Below, one piece after another: positions 7,818 to 17,635 of a stretch of 64,000 nucleotides of DNA. The notes beneath the pieces are model-generated. The model was not told the origin of the DNA. It searched no databases and was given only the letters and a program-made list of their open reading frames with translations. The stretch is from positions 1 to 64,000 of the forward strand of contig JAIBEL010000007.1 of NCBI GenBank assembly GCA_019459285.1. The letters run 5' to 3'. Made by a program: the position numbers and the translations under genes. Position 1 is the stretch's first letter. Every line of letters begins with the position of its first letter. Source of the stretch: Rhizobium sp. (GTDB lineage: Bacteria > Pseudomonadota > Gammaproteobacteria > Burkholderiales > Thiobacillaceae).

Positions 7818-9784
7818 CCCTGCAACACCCTGAACTCCGCCGCCGCCAGCCCATCGGCGGCGCCGCGCAGCACCAGCACATCCCCCACCTGGATGCGAGT
7901 GTCGGGCTGGGGATCGACGCCCTTGATCCCCTGACGACGGATTGCCACCACCTCCACGAGTAGTTCGGTCAGCCGCAGTTCCTCCAGGCTATGTCCCGCC
8001 GCCACGGCGCCCTGCGTGACCAGTACGGTATGCAGACGGGGCTGGGCATGCTGGTCGAGCTCGTCGTCGGCATCGCTGGCGCCGCGAAAGAAACCGCGCA
8101 TCATGGCGTAGCGCGTTTCGCGCACTTCGCGGATCCGTTTCAGCACCTGGCTCAAGGGCACGCCGAGCAGCATCAGCGCATGCGAAGCCAGCATCAGCGA
8201 TCCTTCCATCACTTCGGACACCACTTCGGCCGCACCGGCCGCTTTCAAGGCATCGATGTGGGTGTCGTCGATGGTGCGCACCACGACCGGCAGATCGGGC
8301 CGCAACTCGCGGACGTGACGCAGGATGGCCATGCTGGAGTGCAGGTCGGAATACGTCACCACGATGGCCTGCGCACGGCTGAGGCCGGCGGCGACCAGCA
8401 CTTCGCGCCGGCTGGCATCGCCGTAGACGACGCTGACGCCGGATGCCGCCACCGCACGGATCCGCTCGGGGTCGGCGTCGAGCGCGATGAATGTGATGCC
8501 CTCCACTTCCAGCAGACGGGCCAGATTCTGTCCGCTGCGGCCGTAGCCGCAAACGATCACGTGCTGGGCCTTGCCGAAGGTCTTGACCGCAATGTCGTGC
8601 ACTTCCTTGGCGCGACCGGCCCATTCGCTGCCCGCGATCAGCCGGGTCAGCACATCCATGCGATTGATCAGGAGCGGGGCGATCAGCATCGACAGCACCA
8701 TCGCCGCCAGCACGGGTTGAGTAATCGGAGCACCCAGCAATCGCAGATCGGCTGCCTGGGCCAGCAATACGAAGCCGAATTCGCCTGCCTGCGCCAGTCC
8801 CAGCGCAGTCCGTACCGAGGTGGGGCGGGTGTTGCCGAAGGCCAGGGCCAGGCCGCCGACCATCAGCCCCTTGCCGACGACGATCGCCACGACCAGCAGC
8901 AATACGTCGCCCCAGTTCAGCATGACCTGCATCAGGTCGAGCCGCATCCCGATCGTGACGAAAAACAATCCCAGCAACACATCGCGGAAAGGCTTGATGT
9001 CGTCTTCCACCTGGTAGCGGTATTCGGTTTCTGAAATCAACATGCCGGCCAGGAACGCACCGAGCGCCAGCGACAAGCCGACACTCTCGGTCAGGAACGC
9101 CAGCCCCAGCGTGAACAGCAGCAGGTTGAGCGTGAAGAGTTCGGGCGACTTGCGGCCCGCCACCCACTGGAACCACGGACGCATGATGCGCTGCCCGACG
9201 AACAGCAGAAATCCCAGCACCACGATCGCCTTGAACACGGCCAGCCCCAGGGTGATGGCCATGGTGTCGGATTCTTTCGCAAACGCAGGAATCAAAATCA
9301 GCAGCGGCACCACCGCCAGATCCTGGAACAGCAATGCACCGAAAATCTGGCGGCCGTGCGGCGTCTGGATTTCCAGGCGTTCGGCCAGCAGCTTGGATAC
9401 GATGGCTGTGGACGACATCGACATGATGCCGCCCAGCGCCAGCGCCGCGAGCAACGGCAAATGCAGCAGCCAAGCGATCACTGCGGTCAGCGCGATGGTC
9501 AGCCCGACCTGCGCGCCGCCAAAACCGAACACCGTCATGCGCATGGTCATCAGGCGCGCCAGGCTGAATTCCAGTCCGATCGAGAACATCAGGAACACCA
9601 CGCCGAATTCGGCCAGGTAACGTGCTTCTTCACTGTCTGGAATCCAGCCCAGGGCAAACGGGCCGATGGCAATGCCGGTCACCAGATAACCGAGCATGGT
9701 GGGCAGGCGCAAGGCACGCGCAGCCGCTGCCACCAGCACGGCGACCGCAAGTAGAATCAGGACAAGCTGGAGGCTGCTGTGCAT
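7814..9784 (-). CDS. Kef/YbaL-type cation:proton antiporter with RCK domain
   Basis: A 656-residue transporter. The first ~390 residues form about twelve membrane helices of the CPA2 monovalent cation/proton exchanger family. A TrkA-N (RCK) domain follows at about 415-530, with the nucleotide-binding glycines in VIVCGYGRSGQNLARLL, and a TrkA-C domain covers about 575-655. This resembles KefB/YbaL, which move K+ or Na+ against protons under control of bound nucleotide. No KefF/KefG-like partner is adjacent. It is convergent with the prepilin and divergent from kdsD. The transported ion cannot be read from sequence. Confidence 0.9.
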   Translation of the reverse strand: MHSSLQLVLILLAVAVLVAAAARALRLPTMLGYLVTGIAIGPFALGWIPDSEEARYLAEFGVVFLMFSIGLEFSLARLMTMRMTVFGFGGAQVGLTIALTAVIAWLLHLPLLAALALGGIMSMSSTAIVSKLLAERLEIQTPHGRQIFGALLFQDLAVVPLLILIPAFAKESDTMAITLGLAVFKAIVVLGFLLFVGQRIMRPWFQWVAGRKSPELFTLNLLLFTLGLAFLTESVGLSLALGAFLAGMLISETEYRYQVEDDIKPFRDVLLGLFFVTIGMRLDLMQVMLNWGDVLLLVVAIVVGKGLMVGGLALAFGNTRPTSVRTALGLAQAGEFGFVLLAQAADLRLLGAPITQPVLAAMVLSMLIAPLLINRMDVLTRLIAGSEWAGRAKEVHDIAVKTFGKAQHVIVCGYGRSGQNLARLLEVEGITFIALDADPERIRAVAASGVSVVYGDASRREVLVAAGLSRAQAIVVTYSDLHSSMAILRHVRELRPDLPVVVRTIDDTHIDALKAAGAAEVVSEVMEGSLMLASHALMLLGVPLSQVLKRIREVRETRYAMMRGFFRGASDADDELDQHAQPRLHTVLVTQGAVAAGHSLEELRLTELLVEVVAIRRQGIKGVDPQPDTRIQVGDVLVLRGAADGLAAAEFRVLQG

Positions 9785-9887
9785 AGGTATTTCATAGGCT
9801 TCAGCCCATATTTTCTGTCGGGGTCAACCTGCCGAAACCGCAGTAAAAACGCGGTCGGACAGGCAGGCTTTAGTATACTTGCCGACC

Positions 9888-10874
9888 ATGCGACCCCAAC
9901 CCATCTCCACCGAACATTTGCTCGCACTTGCGCGTCAGGTGCTCGATATCGAAGCCGATGCCCTGCGCGCCCTGTCGACCCGACTCGACGCCGGTTTTGC
10001 GGATGCCGTGCAGCTGATCCTGGCATGCCGCGGCCGCGTGGTGGTGTCGGGAATGGGCAAGTCCGGCCACGTCGGGAGCAAGATCGCCGCCACCCTGGCC
10101 TCCACCGGCACCCCGGCTTTTTTCATGCACCCAGGCGAAGCCAGCCACGGCGACCTCGGCATGATTGCACCCGATGACGTCGTGCTGGCCCTGTCGAACT
10201 CGGGCGAGAGCAACGAGATCGTCAGCATCGTGCCGCTCATCAAGCGGCGCGGCGCCAAGCTCATCGCGATGACCGGCAATCCCAACTCGACCATGGCGCG
10301 GGAAGCCGACGTGCATCTCAATGCTGCTGTCGACAAGGAAGCCTGCCCGCTCAACCTGGCCCCCACTGCGAGCACCACTGCGGCACTCGCGCTGGGCGAC
10401 GCCTTGGCAGTGGCGCTGCTGGATGCGCGTGGCTTTTCGGCCGACGACTTTGCCCGCACCCATCCTGGCGGCAGCCTCGGGCGGCGCCTGCTCATTCATG
10501 TGCGCGACGTCATGCATGCCGGCGAAGATCTGCCGAAGGTCGGCCGCGACGCCACGCTCAAGGCCGCCCTGTTCGAAATGACGAAGAAGGGCCTCGGCAT
10601 GACTGCCGTGGTCGATGCCGCCGGCAAGGTAGCCGGCCTCTTCACCGACGGCGACCTGCGGCGCGCCCTGGAGCACACGATCGATCTGCAACAGGCCAAG
10701 ATTGCCGACCTGATGACCCGAAACCCGAAGACGATCCGCGCGGACGAACTCGCCGTAGCGGCAGTGGAAAAAATGGACACACTGAAAATCAATGGCCTGC
10801 TGGTGGTCGACACCGACCATATCCTGGTCGGGGCACTCAACATGCACGACCTGCTGAAAGCGGGAGTGGTGTGA
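9888..10874 (+). CDS. kdsD: D-arabinose 5-phosphate isomerase
   Basis: A 328-residue enzyme converting ribulose 5-phosphate to arabinose 5-phosphate, the first step toward Kdo for lipopolysaccharide. An N-terminal SIS domain (about 25-180) includes GMGKSGHVGSKIAATLASTG and the ALSNSGESNE strand. Two CBS motifs follow (about 205-325). Length equals that of the E. coli enzyme. ATG at 9888 is preferred over an in-frame TTG at 9879. It opens the conserved kdsD-kdsC-lptCAB-rpoN run, and its stop overlaps the next start by one base. Confidence 0.95.
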   Translation: MRPQPISTEHLLALARQVLDIEADALRALSTRLDAGFADAVQLILACRGRVVVSGMGKSGHVGSKIAATLASTGTPAFFMHPGEASHGDLGMIAPDDVVLALSNSGESNEIVSIVPLIKRRGAKLIAMTGNPNSTMAREADVHLNAAVDKEACPLNLAPTASTTAALALGDALAVALLDARGFSADDFARTHPGGSLGRRLLIHVRDVMHAGEDLPKVGRDATLKAALFEMTKKGLGMTAVVDAAGKVAGLFTDGDLRRALEHTIDLQQAKIADLMTRNPKTIRADELAVAAVEKMDTLKINGLLVVDTDHILVGALNMHDLLKAGVV

Positions 10875-11401
10875 TGACGGACGATCTGATTGCGCGCGCA
10901 CAGAAAATCAAGCTGGTCGCATTCGACGTCGATGGCGTGATGACCGACGGCACCCTGTTCCTGGCGGACGATGGCCAGGAATACAAGGGCTTCAATTCGC
11001 TAGACGGGCATGGCCTGAAAATGCTCAAAGGCAGCGGGGTCGAACTGGCCATCATCACCGGACGCGATTCGCGGGTGGTGGAACATCGGGCACGGAACCT
11101 CGGCATCGAGATCGTGCATCAGGGCGCGCACGACAAGCTGGTCGTGTACGAAGCCTTGTGCCGCGAGTTGAACCTCGATTGCGAAGCCACCGCTTACATG
11201 GGCGACGACGTGGTCGACCTGCCCGTGATGCGGCGTGCCGGCCTGGCCATCACCGTGCCGGCCGCCCCCGAACTGGTGAAAGCCTACAGCCATTACACCA
11301 CCACGCGCGAAGCGGGCCACGGCGCAGTGCGCGAGGCCTGCGAGTTCCTGATGCGCGCGCAGGGCACGCTGGACGCGGCGCTGGCGCCGTACCTGAGATG
11401 A
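10874..11401 (+). CDS. kdsC: 3-deoxy-D-manno-octulosonate 8-phosphate phosphatase
   Basis: A 175-residue HAD-superfamily phosphatase that removes phosphate from Kdo-8-P. The nucleophile motif DVDGVMTDG is at about 18-26, the second motif is ITGRDSR, and the acidic GDDVVDLPVM motif lies at about 110. Lacking a cap domain, KdsC works as a tetramer. Start ATG overlaps the kdsD stop (TGATG), so the two Kdo enzymes are probably translationally coupled. Confidence 0.95.
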   Translation: MTDDLIARAQKIKLVAFDVDGVMTDGTLFLADDGQEYKGFNSLDGHGLKMLKGSGVELAIITGRDSRVVEHRARNLGIEIVHQGAHDKLVVYEALCRELNLDCEATAYMGDDVVDLPVMRRAGLAITVPAAPELVKAYSHYTTTREAGHGAVREACEFLMRAQGTLDAALAPYLR

Positions 11402-11427
11402 CAGGCTGCATACGCTGTGCCCTGAAC

Positions 11428-11447
11428 GCCGTCCGTCCGGGGACGGC
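11428..11447 (+). promoter_or_regulatory. Hairpin covering the lptC ribosome-binding site
   Basis: GCCGTCC (11428-11434) pairs perfectly with GGACGGC (11441-11447), directly abutting the ATG at 11448. The only purine-rich candidate ribosome site, GGGGA (11439-11443), lies partly in the loop and partly in the 3' arm. Formation of the hairpin would hinder initiation. Regulation is inferred. Confidence 0.35.
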
Positions 11448-12023
11448 ATGATCTCACGCGGATCATTGTGGCTGCCGCTGGCCATCCTGCTGCTGCTGGC
11501 TGCGCTCAGCTTCTGGATCGAACGCATGGTGGAGGTCCCGGCCAACGGCGGCGCGTCGCCTACCCGCACCGATCCCGAAGGCATCATGGAGAACTTCAAT
11601 GCGATGCGCACCGACCTGGATGGCAGACCGCAGTACCGGCTGTCCGCCAGGAAATTGAAGCATTACTCGGACAGCAAGTTCACCGAGTTGGAACTGCCCC
11701 ACTTCACCCAACTGGACGAACAATCAGGCGACGTGAGCGCAGTGTCGAAACAGGCGACCGTGTCTCCCGACGGCCATGAGGTCGACCTGCGCGACGACGT
11801 TCTCGTGGAACGTGCCGCACATGCAGGACAATCGCTCATGACCATGCGTTCGGCGCGACTGCTGGTTTTTCCAGAACGCAACCAGATGCGCTCCCCCGGC
11901 CCGGTGGTGATCCATGACGCCACCCTGGATCTGCGCGCAGACGCGATGGAGTACGACGCCAAGCAACGTATTCTCAAACTGACAGGACGGGTGCATGCCC
12001 GTTATATTTCCGGAAAAGGCTAG
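11448..12023 (+). CDS. lptC: LPS export system inner-membrane protein LptC
   Basis: A 191-residue bitopic protein with one N-terminal membrane helix (SLWLPLAILLLLAALSFWI) and a periplasmic beta-jellyroll that receives lipopolysaccharide from LptBFG and hands it to LptA. The DPEGIMENFNAMRTDLDGRPQYRLSA strip matches the start of the LptC domain. Its gene lies between kdsC and lptA, the canonical position. A hairpin occludes the region just before its start codon. Confidence 0.92.
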   Translation: MISRGSLWLPLAILLLLAALSFWIERMVEVPANGGASPTRTDPEGIMENFNAMRTDLDGRPQYRLSARKLKHYSDSKFTELELPHFTQLDEQSGDVSAVSKQATVSPDGHEVDLRDDVLVERAAHAGQSLMTMRSARLLVFPERNQMRSPGPVVIHDATLDLRADAMEYDAKQRILKLTGRVHARYISGKG

Positions 12024-12027
12024 CGCC

Positions 12028-12560
12028 ATGAATAAATTGAATACCAGGCTTTACGCGGTGCTGTGCGCCGCCTTGCTGGCCACCTCCGCCCACGCGGAAA
12101 AGGCCGACCGCGATAAACCGGTCAACCTTGAGGCGGACACCGTCACCCTCGACGACATCAAGAAAATCAGCGTCTACCAGGGCAATGTCGTATTGAGCCA
12201 AGGCACGCTGATGTTGCGCGCCGATCGCATACAGGTGACCCAGAATGCGGACGGGCTCGACAAGGTCAGTGCGATCGGCCGCCCCGTGGCGTTCCGCCAG
12301 AAAACCGACAGCGGCGATGAATTCATCGAGGGCTTTGCCGATCGCATCGAATATGACGGCGTCACCAGCCAGCTCGAACTGATTGGCCAGGCGCGACTGC
12401 GGCGCGGCAGCGACGAACTGCACGGCGCGCAGATTTCCTACAACGCCAACACCGGGTTCTATAAGGTCGTCGGCCAGCCCAACGCCCAGACCCCGAGCGG
12501 GCGCGTGCGCGCCGTCATCCGCCCGAAACCGCGCACCCCCGAACAACCTGCAGCCAAACC

Positions 12561-12564
<4 letters not shown>
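12028..12564 (+). CDS. lptA: LPS transport periplasmic protein LptA
   Basis: A 178-residue periplasmic protein with signal peptide MNKLNTRLYAVLCAALLATSAHA. The OstA-like domain starts DRDKPVNLEADTVTLDD and forms the beta-jellyroll bridge that carries LPS across the periplasm. An upstream in-frame start at 11995 would overlap lptC and spoil the signal peptide, so 12028 is preferred. Its stop overlaps lptB by 4 bases. Confidence 0.95.
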
Positions 12565-13283
<719 letters not shown>

Positions 13284-13326
13284 CAACCGCCATCCCCTGG
13301 CGAATCGCGTTAAACTGGTCTCAAGC

Positions 13327-13342
13327 CGGCACGCTTTTTGCC
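13327..13342 (+). promoter_or_regulatory. Sigma-54-like site just upstream of rpoN
   Basis: CGGCACG-CTTT-TTGCC resembles the RpoN consensus, differing only at the first and last positions. A start from it would fall only about three bases before the rpoN ATG, so it is more likely a binding or autorepression site, or chance. Confidence 0.25.
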
Positions 13343-13355
13343 GTAGTCAAGATTC

Positions 13356-14789
13356 ATGAAACACAGCCTTCAACTCAAGCTCGGTCAACACCTCACGCTG
13401 ACACCCCAACTGCAACAGTCGATCCGACTGCTGCAGCTGTCGACGTTGGAATTGAACCAGGAACTGGAGCAGATGCTGCAGGACAACCCCCTGTTGGAGC
13501 GCGAGGAAGAGGACGAAGCCAGCTATACGACGGCGGAGGCACCGGCGCATACGGCCGAGGCCGAGGCACAAAGCACGGAAACGGTGCTGCCCGACCATCC
13601 CGACTCGGAACCTGTCACCGCGCTGGATGACTCCGACTGGAATGACTACAGCGTGGCCAGCGGCGATGACGAGGACAACGATTACACCCAGGGCTCGATA
13701 TCGGGTGCGACCCTGCGCGAACATCTGCTGAACCAGTTGATCGTCAGTCCGCTGACCTTGCGCGACCGCACCCTGGTCGCCGCGCTGATCGACGACCTGG
13801 ACGATTCGGGTTTCCTCACCCAGCCGCTGGAAGACATCACCGCCAGCCTGCAAACCGAACTCGAGGAACTCGAGCCCGAGGAACTGGACACCGCGCTCAA
13901 GCATCTGCAGAACATGGACCCGACCGGGGTCGGCGCACGCAACCTGGCGGAATGTCTGACCCTGCAACTGCGCGCGCTGCCGCCGGACACCCCCGCGCGC
14001 GACGCCGCCATGCGGCTCACCACGCATTATCTGGATCTGCTTGCCGCACGCGATGTCGGCAAGCTGAAGAAAATGCTCGGCATCGACGATGCCGCGCTGC
14101 GTACCGCGCGTGCCCTGATCCTGTCCCTGAACCCGCGTCCGGGTGCGGTCTTCGGGGCGGACGACACCCACTACGTGATTCCCGACGTCTATGTGCGCAA
14201 GGTCAAGGGCATGTGGATCGCCAGCCTCAATGCCGATGCCATGCCCAAGCTGCGCGTCAACCGCGTCTATGCCGACATCCTGGCGCGCCACCGCGAAAGC
14301 GGCGGCAGCCAGCTTGCCAGCCAGCTGCAGGAAGCCCGCTGGCTGATCAAGAACGTGCAGCAGCGCTTCGATACCATCCTGCGCGTCTCGCAGGCCATCG
14401 TCGACCGCCAGAAACAGTTCTTCGAACATGGCGAGGTGGCGATGCGCCCCTTGGTACTGCGCGAAATCGCCGATGCCGTGGAACTGCACGAATCGACCAT
14501 TTCGCGCGTGACCACGCAAAAGTACATGATGACGCCGCGCGGCTTGTACGAACTGAAGTATTTCTTCGGTAGCCACGTCTCCACCGACAGTGGCGGCGCC
14601 TGCTCCTCGACCGCCATTCGTGCCCTCATCAAACAGCTGGTTGCCGCCGAAAGCACCAAAAAACCGCTGTCGGATGGCCAATTGGCGGAAGTCCTGGGCC
14701 AGCAGGGTATCGTGGTGGCCCGCCGCACGGTCGCCAAATATCGCGAATCACTGCAAATCCCACCCGCCAACATGCGCCGCGCGCTTTGA
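13356..14789 (+). CDS. rpoN: RNA polymerase sigma-54 factor
   Basis: A 477-residue sigma factor. The N-terminal Gln/Leu-rich activator-interacting region begins MKHSLQLKLGQHLTLTPQLQQSIRLLQLSTLEL. An acidic linker covers about 45-115. The core-binding domain follows, then the helix-turn-helix region (LRAIADA-like VLREIADAVELHESTISRV) and the C-terminal RpoN box ARRTVAKYRE at about 456-465. All parts are intact. It directs transcription from -24/-12 promoters such as the one at 7122. It lies in the usual lptB-rpoN-hpf order. Confidence 0.97.
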   Translation: MKHSLQLKLGQHLTLTPQLQQSIRLLQLSTLELNQELEQMLQDNPLLEREEEDEASYTTAEAPAHTAEAEAQSTETVLPDHPDSEPVTALDDSDWNDYSVASGDDEDNDYTQGSISGATLREHLLNQLIVSPLTLRDRTLVAALIDDLDDSGFLTQPLEDITASLQTELEELEPEELDTALKHLQNMDPTGVGARNLAECLTLQLRALPPDTPARDAAMRLTTHYLDLLAARDVGKLKKMLGIDDAALRTARALILSLNPRPGAVFGADDTHYVIPDVYVRKVKGMWIASLNADAMPKLRVNRVYADILARHRESGGSQLASQLQEARWLIKNVQQRFDTILRVSQAIVDRQKQFFEHGEVAMRPLVLREIADAVELHESTISRVTTQKYMMTPRGLYELKYFFGSHVSTDSGGACSSTAIRALIKQLVAAESTKKPLSDGQLAEVLGQQGIVVARRTVAKYRESLQIPPANMRRAL

Positions 14790-14946
14790 TCGCAAAGGCT
14801 TTTCCTGCACAGTCCGCTTGACAATCCGTGCCGTGCTTGAATGTACCTGGCTTTCGTCCCACAATGAAATCGAGCACAACAGATCGCTCCTGGAAGGTTG
14901 GCAGCATGCCGGCTTCCAGTTATGTTCAGCAGACTTAGGAGGCTTT

Positions 14947-15282
14947 ATGAATTTGACGATTTCCGGTCATCACCTGGAAGTGACCCCAGCCATCCGCGAC
15001 TACGTTTCCGAGAAACTCGACCGCGTCAAACGCCATTTTGACCACGTCATCAACGTGACGGTCATCATGCAGGTGGAAAAACTGGTGCACAAGGTGGAAG
15101 CCACGCTTCATGTGAAAGGCCATGATTTCCACGCCCACAGCGAGGACGGCAACATGTACGCCGCAATCGACCTTCTGGCGGACAAACTGGATCGCCAGAT
15201 CGTCAAGCACAAGGAAAAAACCTCGGACGTCCATCAAGGCGGGGGCGGACTGAAGCATCAACCGACCGAAAGCCCAGCCTGA
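14947..15282 (+). CDS. hpf: Ribosome hibernation promoting factor (short form)
   Basis: A 111-residue HPF/RaiA-family protein that binds the small ribosomal subunit and favours dimerised, inactive ribosomes. The start is supported by a strong AGGAGG five bases upstream. Family features include the opening MNLTISGHHLEVTPAIRDYV, the helix KLDRVKRHFDHV and the motif EDGNMYAAIDLLADKLDRQI. It lacks the C-terminal dimerisation domain of long HPF. The 157-base gap after rpoN shows no gene. Confidence 0.95.
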   Translation: MNLTISGHHLEVTPAIRDYVSEKLDRVKRHFDHVINVTVIMQVEKLVHKVEATLHVKGHDFHAHSEDGNMYAAIDLLADKLDRQIVKHKEKTSDVHQGGGGLKHQPTESPA

Positions 15283-15296
15283 CACCGTAATCCCCC

Positions 15297-15330
15297 GCCC
15301 GGAGGCCCAAATAGCCTTCGGGCGTATAAT
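15297..15330 (+). promoter_or_regulatory. Hairpin and -10 box between hpf and ptsN
   Basis: GCCCGGAGGC (15297-15306) and GCCTTCGGGC (15314-15323) form a hairpin with one wobble, followed at once by TATAAT (15325-15330). The TATAAT is a good -10 hexamer for ptsN, though no -35 match is seen. The hairpin may end the hpf transcript but has no U tract. Confidence 0.35.
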
Positions 15331-15372
15331 CTGCAGATGCCGGACAACCTCTTCCCCCGGCTGTGCAAAGGC

Positions 15373-15828
15373 ATGAACCTAATCGCCCCCCTCATCACCC
15401 CCGACACCACCTTGCTGGACATCAGCTTCACCAGCAAGAAAAAACTGTTCGAACATGCAGCCGACCTGTTCGCTCAGGCCCGCGGTCTCAAGGCCTCCGA
15501 CATCTTCACCAGCCTGTTCGAACGCGAACGCCTGGGCTCGACCGCGCTCGGCCATGGGATCGCCATCCCGCACGGGCGCATCAAGGGGCTGAAGGATGCA
15601 TGCGGCGCATTCTATCGCCTGAAGAGTCCGCTCGAATTCGATGCGCCGGACAACCAGCCGGTGACGCTGTGCTTCATTTTGCTGGTTCCCAAGGACGCCA
15701 ACGAACGGCATCTGCAAATCCTGGGCGAGCTTGCACAACTGTTCGGCGACGAGACCATGCGCACGCAGATGCTGGATGCCGCCACCCCGCCCGATTTGAT
15801 GGGACGGCTCGAGTCATGGTCAAGCTGA
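15373..15828 (+). CDS. ptsN: PTS IIA-like nitrogen-regulatory protein
   Basis: A 151-residue EIIA-Ntr protein. The phosphorylatable His lies in GIAIPHGRIKGLKDA (about residue 66), as in the mannitol/fructose EIIA family. It is the end acceptor of the nitrogen phosphotransferase relay and regulates K+ transport and other targets. An upstream start at 15337 would add 12 residues before MNLIAPLITPDTTLLD; 15373 is preferred. The genes for EI-Ntr and NPr are not in this window. It is followed by hprK. Confidence 0.95.
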   Translation: MNLIAPLITPDTTLLDISFTSKKKLFEHAADLFAQARGLKASDIFTSLFERERLGSTALGHGIAIPHGRIKGLKDACGAFYRLKSPLEFDAPDNQPVTLCFILLVPKDANERHLQILGELAQLFGDETMRTQMLDAATPPDLMGRLESWSS

Positions 15829-15844
15829 GTGCGCAGGCCGGCGC

Positions 15845-16798
15845 ATGGATGGTGAACTAAGCCACGTTTCGGTTGAAACCCTGTTCCGCGACCTGGCGGA
15901 ACAGCTCGGCCTGCAATGGGTAGCCGGACGCACCGGCGGCGATCGCACCCTATCCTCCGAAACCATCCAGAAACCGACCCTGGCACTCATTGGACATCTG
16001 AATTTCGTCCATCCCAACCGGGTACAGGTCCTGGGCTGCGCCGAAATGGACTATCTGCGCGGTTTGTCCGCGCCCAGTCTGCAGGAGGCGATCGACCACC
16101 TGTTTTCGAACGAGCTCGCGGCCATCGTCATTTCCAATGGGGAAGCCGTCCCGCCGGTCCTGCGCGAGACCGCCGAGCGCACCGGCACGCCCTTGTTCTC
16201 CTCGACGCTGGCCAGCCCGATCCTGATGTCCTATCTGGGCCATTACCTGACGCAAAGCCTGGCCGAAATGACCTCGCAGCACGGCGTGTTCCTCGAAGTG
16301 CTGGGCATGGGCGTCCTCATCAAGGGCGATGCCGGCGTCGGCAAAAGCGAGCTGGCGCTGGAATTGGTCACGCGCGGCCACCGGCTGGTGGCCGACGACG
16401 TCGTCGAACTCAAGCACGTCGCACCGGAAACCCTCGAGGGCAACTGTCCCGCGTTGATCCGCGACTTTCTCGAAGTACGCGGTCTCGGCATCCTCAACAT
16501 CCGCTTCCTGTTCGGCGAGACTGCGGTCAAGCTGCAAAAGAACCTCAGGCTGATCGTCGAACTGGTTCATCCGGAGGAAATCGGCGAAGTCGGGCTCAAC
16601 CGGCTCGACATGGTCGCCTCGACCGAGAATATCCTCGGCGTCGCCATTCCCAAGGTGCGCATTCCGGTTGCAGCCGGCCGCAACCTTGCGGTGCTGGTCG
16701 AGGTGGCCGTGCGCAACCACATCCTCAAGAGCCGCGGCATCAATCCGGTCGAACAGTTCATCAAGCGCCAGCAGGCCGCCATCGACGGAGACGATTGA
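15845..16798 (+). CDS. hprK: HPr kinase/phosphorylase
   Basis: A 317-residue bifunctional enzyme that phosphorylates HPr on a serine and removes the phosphate. The P-loop GDAGVGKSELALEL is at about 160-173, and the family signature LEVRGLGILNIRFLFG is near 208-223. The N-terminal domain (about 1-130) is intact. It sits between ptsN and rapZ as in other betaproteobacteria. The stop abuts the next start. Its HPr partner is not in this window. Confidence 0.95.
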   Translation: MDGELSHVSVETLFRDLAEQLGLQWVAGRTGGDRTLSSETIQKPTLALIGHLNFVHPNRVQVLGCAEMDYLRGLSAPSLQEAIDHLFSNELAAIVISNGEAVPPVLRETAERTGTPLFSSTLASPILMSYLGHYLTQSLAEMTSQHGVFLEVLGMGVLIKGDAGVGKSELALELVTRGHRLVADDVVELKHVAPETLEGNCPALIRDFLEVRGLGILNIRFLFGETAVKLQKNLRLIVELVHPEEIGEVGLNRLDMVASTENILGVAIPKVRIPVAAGRNLAVLVEVAVRNHILKSRGINPVEQFIKRQQAAIDGDD

Positions 16799-17635
16799 AT
16801 GCAAGTCGTACTGGTATCGGGATTATCGGGCTCGGGAAAAAGCATCGCCATCGCGGTACTGGAGGACGTCGGCTATTACTGCGTCGACAACCTGCCCCTG
16901 GCGATGCTGCAGCCCCTGGTCGACTATCTGAAGCACGAGGGGCATGAACGCATCGCCATCGCCATCGACGCCCGCAGCAGCGCAAGCTTTACGCAACTGC
17001 CGCAGATCGCGGACGCGCTGCGCAATCAGGGTGCCGACCTGCGGGTCATCTTTCTCGAGGCCAAGACCCTGACGCTGGTCCAGCGCTTTTCCGAAACGCG
17101 ACGCCGCCACCCGCTCTCCAGCGACACGGTCTCGCTGCAGGAAGCCATCCAGCTCGAACGCGAGATGCTGGCCGACATCGCGCCGCTGGCGCACCGCATC
17201 GACACCAGCGATCTCTCCGCCGCCGCCTTGCGCCTGTGGATCAAGGATCTGGTCGGGCAGGACCGCTCGCGCATCACGCTGCTGTTCGAATCCTTTGGCT
17301 TCAAGCACGGCATTCCGCTCGACGCCGACCTGGTATTCGACGTGCGCTGCCTGCCCAATCCGCACTACGTGGCGGAGCTGCGCCCGCTCACCGGGCGCGA
17401 CCAGCCGGTCAAGGATTTTCTCGAGGACAGCCCCAACGCCATGGCGCTGCTGGCCGATATCCGTGGCTTCGTGGAGAACTGGCTACCCTGTTTCATTCGC
17501 GACCACCGTGCCTATCTGACGGTCGCCATCGGCTGCACCGGCGGTCAGCACCGCAGCGTGTATTTCGCGGAAACGCTGGCCGCCGCCTTCCGCGAACGCG
17601 AGCAGGTGCTGGTGCGGCACCGCGAACTCAGCTGA
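16799..17635 (+). CDS. rapZ: RNase adapter protein RapZ
   Basis: A 278-residue P-loop protein. Walker A is GLSGSGKS (about 8-15), and the C-terminal domain carries the highly conserved [21 protein letters not shown] and [14 protein letters not shown] motifs. In enteric bacteria it guides small-RNA turnover controlling glucosamine 6-phosphate synthase; its role in betaproteobacteria is less clear. It starts one base after hprK ends and overlaps the next start (TGATG). Confidence 0.95.
   Translation: MQVVLVSGLSGSGKSIAIAVLEDVGYYCVDNLPLAMLQPLVDYLKHEGHERIAIAIDARSSASFTQLPQIADALRNQGADLRVIFLEAKTLTLVQRFSETRRRHPLSSDTVSLQEAIQLEREMLADIAPLAHRIDTSDLSAAALRLWIKDLVGQDRSRITLLFESFGFKHGIPLDADLVFDVRCLPNPHYVAELRPLTGRDQPVKDFLEDSPNAMALLADIRGFVENWLPCFIRDHRAYLTVAIGCTGGQHRSVYFAETLAAAFREREQVLVRHRELS

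Noticed and set aside
9874-9888. TATACT as a promoter giving a leaderless kdsD transcript
   Set aside because: The hexamer is good but no -35 match is present and the start would fall within two bases of the ATG; not enough to call.
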